Source of the DNA: Okeania sp. SIO3I5
GTDB taxonomy: Bacteria > Cyanobacteriota > Cyanobacteriia > Cyanobacteriales > Microcoleaceae
Length of the DNA stretch: 38,080 nucleotides
Direction: 5' to 3'
NCBI RefSeq assembly: GCF_010672085.1
Contig: NZ_JAAHHT010000018.1
Coordinates: forward strand, 1-38,080
Of this stretch, positions 34,717 through 38,080 are shown in pieces; within the stretch, counting starts at the first letter, position 1; every line of letters begins with the position of its first letter. The position numbers and the translations under genes are program-made. A model generated the notes under the pieces. That model ran no database searches. It was not told the DNA's origin and saw nothing but the letters and a program-made list of their open reading frames with translations.

Positions 34717-35481
34717 TTAAACCAAACTATGCAGTTTTTCAGGAGTCAAATTAGAATTAACAACTTGACCATCAGTAAACCAAATTATCCGCTTAGTTTG
34801 TTTGGCAACTTCTGGTTCGTGAGTCACCATTATTACGGTAATACCACTAGCATTTAATTCTGTGAAAATATCTAAAACTTCCTGAGTAGTTTTAGTGTCT
34901 AAAGCACCCGTAGGTTCGTCCGCTAATAATAATACTGGACGGTTAACAATTGCACGAGCGATCGCTACTCTTTGTTGTTGCCCTCCTGATAGTTGATTGG
35001 GTTTATTATTCATCCGATTTTCTAATCCGACTTGCTTTAAAGCTGCTGCTGCTCTTTCCCTTCTTTCTTTACCCGAAATTCCAGCATAAAGCATTGGTAA
35101 AATGACATTATCAAGAGCAGTCATTTGAGGTAATAAATGAAATTGCTGAAAGACAAATCCGATTTTCAGATTACGAATTTTAGCTAATTCTTTTTCTGAG
35201 GTATTAGCTATGTCTAAACTGTCAAGATAATAATTGCCTGATGTGGGGCGATCAAGACAACCGATAATATTCATGCAAGTAGATTTACCGGAACCGGACA
35301 CTCCCATAATAGAACAATATTCTCCTGCTTCTATAGTTAAAGTAACGCTATTTAAAGCACGAACTTCTACATCGCCCATAAGATAAATTTTAGATACATT
35401 TTCTAAACCAACGATGACTGTTTTTTGGGTTTTATTCTCTGGAATAATTACCGAGTTATTTTCAGATGATTTGTATTGCAT
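34717..35481 (-). CDS. MacB/LolD-type ABC transporter ATP-binding protein
   Basis: The ATPase subunit of an ABC exporter of the MacB/LolD/DevA type, which drives lipoprotein, peptide or glycolipid export. Motifs are complete: Walker [11 protein letters not shown]-loop [11 protein letters not shown], signature [15 protein letters not shown], Walker [14 protein letters not shown] and switch histidine in VTHEPEV. About 25 residues at the N-terminus ([17 protein letters not shown]) precede the fold and are not usual. The ATG at 35481 is favoured over the GTG two codons upstream. No MacB-like permease or membrane-fusion gene is beside it, so partners must be encoded elsewhere or lost. Confidence 0.92.
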   Translation of the reverse strand: MQYKSSENNSVIIPENKTQKTVIVGLENVSKIYLMGDVEVRALNSVTLTIEAGEYCSIMGVSGSGKSTCMNIIGCLDRPTSGNYYLDSLDIANTSEKELAKIRNLKIGFVFQQFHLLPQMTALDNVILPMLYAGISGKERRERAAAALKQVGLENRMNNKPNQLSGGQQQRVAIARAIVNRPVLLLADEPTGALDTKTTQEVLDIFTELNASGITVIMVTHEPEVAKQTKRIIWFTDGQVVNSNLTPEKLHSLV

Positions 35482-35585
35482 AGTCACTGGAATTTTAAAA
35501 AAAAGTAAGGTAAAATCACTTCAATTGTTGATAGGAAAGCAATTAATTATACTTGCATCTACTTCCAAAGGAATTCTAAAATTAG

Positions 35586-35678
35586 CAGGACTTACGCAAA
35601 TTCTTAGACAGTACGCTATCCGTAGAGGGCGAATGGCATTCGCCCCTACTAAAATATGGCGCTTCTGCGTAAGTCCTG
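35586..35678. mobile_element. MITE, CAGGACTTACGCA family, copy 2
   Basis: Inverted ends CAGGACTTACGCA and TGCGTAAGTCCTG with target duplication ATTAG on both sides (35581-35585 and 35679-35683). The centre carries GGGCGAATGGCATTCGCCC, an almost perfect palindrome also used in the unrelated MITE at 16611. It lies left of the crotonase gene. Confidence 0.85.
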
Positions 35679-36041
35679 ATTAGCTTGGTGTTGCACAAAA
35701 ACTTTTTGATTCTCTTGTAGCTATTAAATAGTAAATAGTAAATCATTTTTTTTTGCTCTTTTGTTTTCCATTTTACTTGATTTTTTTCCAAAAGTACAGT
35801 TATTCAGTAATTGTTTTTCTGTGCCATAATTCTCCAAACTTTTCAATAGTTCCTTTTAAGTAACTATATGAAAAATTTGTGCGTACTTGTCATTATTTGG
35901 GTTTTTATTATACTTTTAACAATAGAACTCATAAAACAGTCAGCAACCCGTGCTAAAGCTAACAGGATTTCAAGCCTCAAGGCGATAGCTTGCTGATGTG
36001 CCTAAGTCTTAAGTGGCTGCGTTTTGCAAAAGGAGATAAAT
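35679..36041. other. Spacer upstream of the crotonase gene
   Basis: About 360 bp of A+T-rich DNA changing to G+C-richer sequence near 35950 (GCAACCCGTGCTAAAGC, CTCAAGGCGATAGCTTGC). No gene is seen; a promoter for the next gene should lie here. Confidence 0.35.
36031..36035 (+). promoter_or_regulatory. Ribosome binding site deciding the start at 36042
   Basis: AGGAG lies 6 bases before the ATG at 36042; the upstream in-frame TTG (36024) overlaps this site and is rejected. Confidence 0.6.
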
Positions 36042-36887
36042 ATGACTTACGAAAACTACACTACATTCAACGCGACAAAAGACGGAGCAGTCCTTACTGT
36101 TACTTTTGATTACCCCCCTGTGAATGTTCAAGGTATTCCGATGCTAGACGATCTAAATCGTTTGGCGGAAACACTTGAGGGCGATCGTAGTGTTAAGGTT
36201 GTTGTTTTCCAGTCTGCGCACCCAGAAATTTTTGTGGCGCATGCTGACACGAATTTCCTGAAAGATATGTCTACGACAGCAGTATCACGTGACGAGGTAG
36301 AACTACTCTATCTACAGACTACGCTGGAGCGTATCAGTAAAATTCCACAGGCAACTATCGCTAAGATCGAAGGGTTCGCACGGGGTGGGGGCCATGAATT
36401 TGCCCTAGCCTGCGATATGCGTTTTGCAGCTCGTGGTAAGGCAAAGTTCATGCAGATGGAAGTTGGTATGGGCATTCTGCCTTGTGGTGGTGGTGCATCA
36501 CGCATGGCTCGTCAGGCAGGTTTAGGACGTGCATTGGAAATTATTTTAAGTGCCCGTGATTTTGATGCTGACGAAGCAGAAGCCTATGGCACGATTAATA
36601 AAGCTCTTGATGCTGACAAAATTGGTGCTTATGTGGATGAGTTGGCAAAACGCATCGCTCATTTCCCGGCTGATTCGATTAATGCTTGTAAGCAGGCTGT
36701 CTATGCTTCAATCGACAAGCCAATTGCAGATGCCCTGAAAGAAGAAGCTTACTGGTTGTATCAGGCAACAAGTAAAACACCAGCAATTAAGCGTTTCCAA
36801 ATCGCAGATGACAAAAATTTTGAAAATGATATGGAAAACCAGCGTAACTGGGAGCAAGGGGTGATCGATATTCAGGAGATTCAATAA
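36042..36887 (+). CDS. Enoyl-CoA hydratase/isomerase (crotonase) family protein
   Basis: A 281-aa crotonase-fold protein that should act on an acyl-CoA thioester. The oxyanion-hole strands are present: PEIFVAHADTNFL near residue 63 (the usual FxAGADL with AH in place of AG) and IEGFARGGGHEFALACDMRFAA near 107-128. The family glutamate position appears in MEVGMGILPCGGGASRMARQ near 139-158. The C-terminal segment differs from typical fatty-acid hydratases and ends in acidic helices. Substrate is unknown. Base and codon use is visibly richer in G+C than in upstream genes, so transfer is likely. It is followed by a repeat and the LLM oxidoreductase gene on the same strand. Confidence 0.88.
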   Translation: MTYENYTTFNATKDGAVLTVTFDYPPVNVQGIPMLDDLNRLAETLEGDRSVKVVVFQSAHPEIFVAHADTNFLKDMSTTAVSRDEVELLYLQTTLERISKIPQATIAKIEGFARGGGHEFALACDMRFAARGKAKFMQMEVGMGILPCGGGASRMARQAGLGRALEIILSARDFDADEAEAYGTINKALDADKIGAYVDELAKRIAHFPADSINACKQAVYASIDKPIADALKEEAYWLYQATSKTPAIKRFQIADDKNFENDMENQRNWEQGVIDIQEIQ

Positions 36888-36904
36888 AGTTGTAGCAGTA
36901 AAAG

Positions 36905-37006
36905 GAAAAGTTAGGGCATTTATAAATCCTGTTTGCGGAGCATTTCCGCAGGAAAAACTCTTTTAAAACTTACTATTCCCTATTCCCTCTTCCCTAGCGC
37001 TATATA
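36905..37006. repeat. Palindromic repeat element, copy D (GTATAGC family)
   Basis: GTTAGGGCATTTATAAATCC, GCGGAGCATTTCCGC, TTCCCTATTCCCT heptamers and end CCTAGCGCTATAT. It separates the crotonase and LLM oxidoreductase genes. Confidence 0.6.
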
Positions 37007-37022
37007 TTGACAAAAATTTAAA

Positions 37023-37991
37023 ATGCTGAAACAAACAACAAATCAATTAGGATTCCAATCTATTAATAAGGGCTATAATTCAGTATTTCGTTTGGGACGA
37101 TTGAGTCTTGGATTAGTAGTCCCAATCGAGACTTACTCATCAGGGGCAGTGCCTTCCATGGTTCGACACATAGAACGAGTGCAATTGGCAGAAAAACTAG
37201 GATTTTCTGCTGTTTGGTTGCGTGATGTGCCGTTCAATGTACCTTCTTTTGGTGATGCTGGGCAAACCTACGATCCTTTCGTTTATTTAGGTTTGCTGGC
37301 TGGACAAACTGAACGCATCGCACTGGGGGTTGCCAGCGTTATCTTACCACTGCGTCATCCTGCCCACGTTGCCAAGGCTGCTGCTACTGCAGATGTGCTA
37401 TCAGGTGGCAGGGTGATTTTAGGTGTTGCTTCAGGCGATCGCCCAGAAGAGTATCCCGCACTTAACCTATCCTTTGCCGATCGCGGCGAACGGTTTAGAA
37501 ATAGTTTCGAGTATATAAAACGGATGAGCGAGGTGACGCCAGTTTTTGAGAATATCTACGGTAAACCTCATGGCGGGATGGATATGCTGCCAAAACCAGT
37601 ATCTGGTAAACTACCACTTCTGATTACAGGTGGTAGTCAACAAGATACTAAATGGATTGCTCAAAATGGAGACGGTTGGATGATCTATCCGCGCAATATT
37701 GCCATGCAAACCCAGATTGTGTGTAATTGGCGCTCGCAGCTAGAAGAATTAGGAAGACCGAACCAACCTGTTATGGAACCACTTTATATTGATTTGGTTG
37801 AAGATCCCGATACACCACCGCTACCTATTCATTTAGGATTGCGGTTGGGAATTAAGCACCTTAAAAGCTATCTGAAATTGCGAGAAGAGATCGGGATTAA
37901 TCATGTTGCGCTGAACCTGCGCTTTAACCGAGCCAATATCGAAACAACATTAAAACGATTGGCAAATGATGTATTACCAAACTTTACTTAA
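37023..37991 (+). CDS. LLM-class flavin-dependent oxidoreductase
   Basis: A 322-aa luciferase-like monooxygenase/F420-or-FMN oxidoreductase of the TIGR03571-like group. The TIM-barrel pattern is clear: GRLSLGLVVPIETY near residue 25, AEKLGFSAVWLRDVPF near 56-71, QTYDPFVYLGLLAGQTERI, LGVASVILPLRHPAHVAKAA, ADVLSGGRVILGVASGDRPEEY near 123-144, PLLITGGSQQDTKWIAQNGDGW near 198-219 and a closing GINHVALNLRFNR. Cofactor and substrate are not fixed. Its base composition, like that of the crotonase gene, is above the neighbourhood. A MITE begins 10 bp after the stop. Confidence 0.9.
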   Translation: MLKQTTNQLGFQSINKGYNSVFRLGRLSLGLVVPIETYSSGAVPSMVRHIERVQLAEKLGFSAVWLRDVPFNVPSFGDAGQTYDPFVYLGLLAGQTERIALGVASVILPLRHPAHVAKAAATADVLSGGRVILGVASGDRPEEYPALNLSFADRGERFRNSFEYIKRMSEVTPVFENIYGKPHGGMDMLPKPVSGKLPLLITGGSQQDTKWIAQNGDGWMIYPRNIAMQTQIVCNWRSQLEELGRPNQPVMEPLYIDLVEDPDTPPLPIHLGLRLGIKHLKSYLKLREEIGINHVALNLRFNRANIETTLKRLANDVLPNFT

Positions 37992-38000
37992 TAAATTTAA

Positions 38001-38080
38001 TAGGACTTACGCAAATTCTTAGACAACACGCTATCTATAGAGGGCGAATGCCATTCGCCCCTAAGAGGTATGGCGGTTCT
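38001..38080. mobile_element. MITE, CAGGACTTACGCA family, copy 3 (cut by window end)
   Basis: AGGACTTACGCAAATTCTTA, then GGGCGAATGCCATTCGCCC, matching copy 2 in the same orientation. The right end lies outside the window. Confidence 0.75.

Noticed and set aside
35582-35791. 69-codon minus-strand frame near the ABC ATPase
   Set aside because: It runs through the MITE ends and an A/T tract; no homology seen.

Overview
The window reads as chromosomal DNA of a filamentous, probably marine, cyanobacterium. It is A+T-rich, the GCGATCGC (HIP1) octamer recurs in and between genes, heptamer repeats such as TTCCCTA are common, and several proteins are typical of cyanobacteria (DUF3153 lipoprotein, XisI remnant, cyanobacterial MreB/C/D and Icd). 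The low coding density, many MITE-like elements, a group II intron end and several decaying genes fit the Trichodesmium/Okeania/Moorea type of genome. Genus is inference only.

Left part (1-14.2 kb): mostly housekeeping genes separated by repeat-rich spacers. In order they are the 5' end of a group II intron (minus strand, running off the left edge), an NDP-sugar pyrophosphorylase, scpA, a LapA-domain membrane protein, a DUF3153 lipoprotein, a decayed TldD/PmbA-family gene behind ssb, the cell-shape genes mreB-mreC-mreD, argB, and three small membrane/coiled-coil proteins (DUF948, YtxH-type, unknown).

Middle (14.2-24.5 kb): an accessory stretch. It holds an Rpn/PD-(D/E)XK nuclease gene preceded by an in-frame miniature copy of itself, two possibly extracellular proteins without clear assignment, an ECF-like sigma factor with a long C-terminal extension and visibly higher G+C, IS630 and IS200/IS605 remnants, MITEs, tRNA-Phe, an MBOAT acyltransferase whose 3' end is re-duplicated downstream, a 9-bp minisatellite and queE.

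Right part (24.5-38.1 kb): a small secreted peptide gene and an unknown 192-aa gene separated by a strong hairpin; a HEAT-like pseudogene abutting a 22-copy, 75-77-bp tandem array of about 1.65 kb; icd; an unknown 258-aa gene between two 72-bp direct repeats; a vWA-like protein lacking its metal site; a repeat-dense 1.4-kb spacer with nested MITEs and a truncated xisI; a DUF1810 protein; a MacB/LolD-type ABC ATPase without a permease; and a G+C-richer pair (crotonase-fold enzyme and LLM flavin oxidoreductase) bracketed by two same-orientation copies of one MITE family.

I did not find a convincing complete new defence or mobile system. The best candidates for undescribed biology are the 76-bp hairpin array, the peptide/hairpin/192-aa unit, the direct-repeat-flanked 258-aa gene and the extended sigma factor. 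All functions are read from sequence by eye, without database searches.
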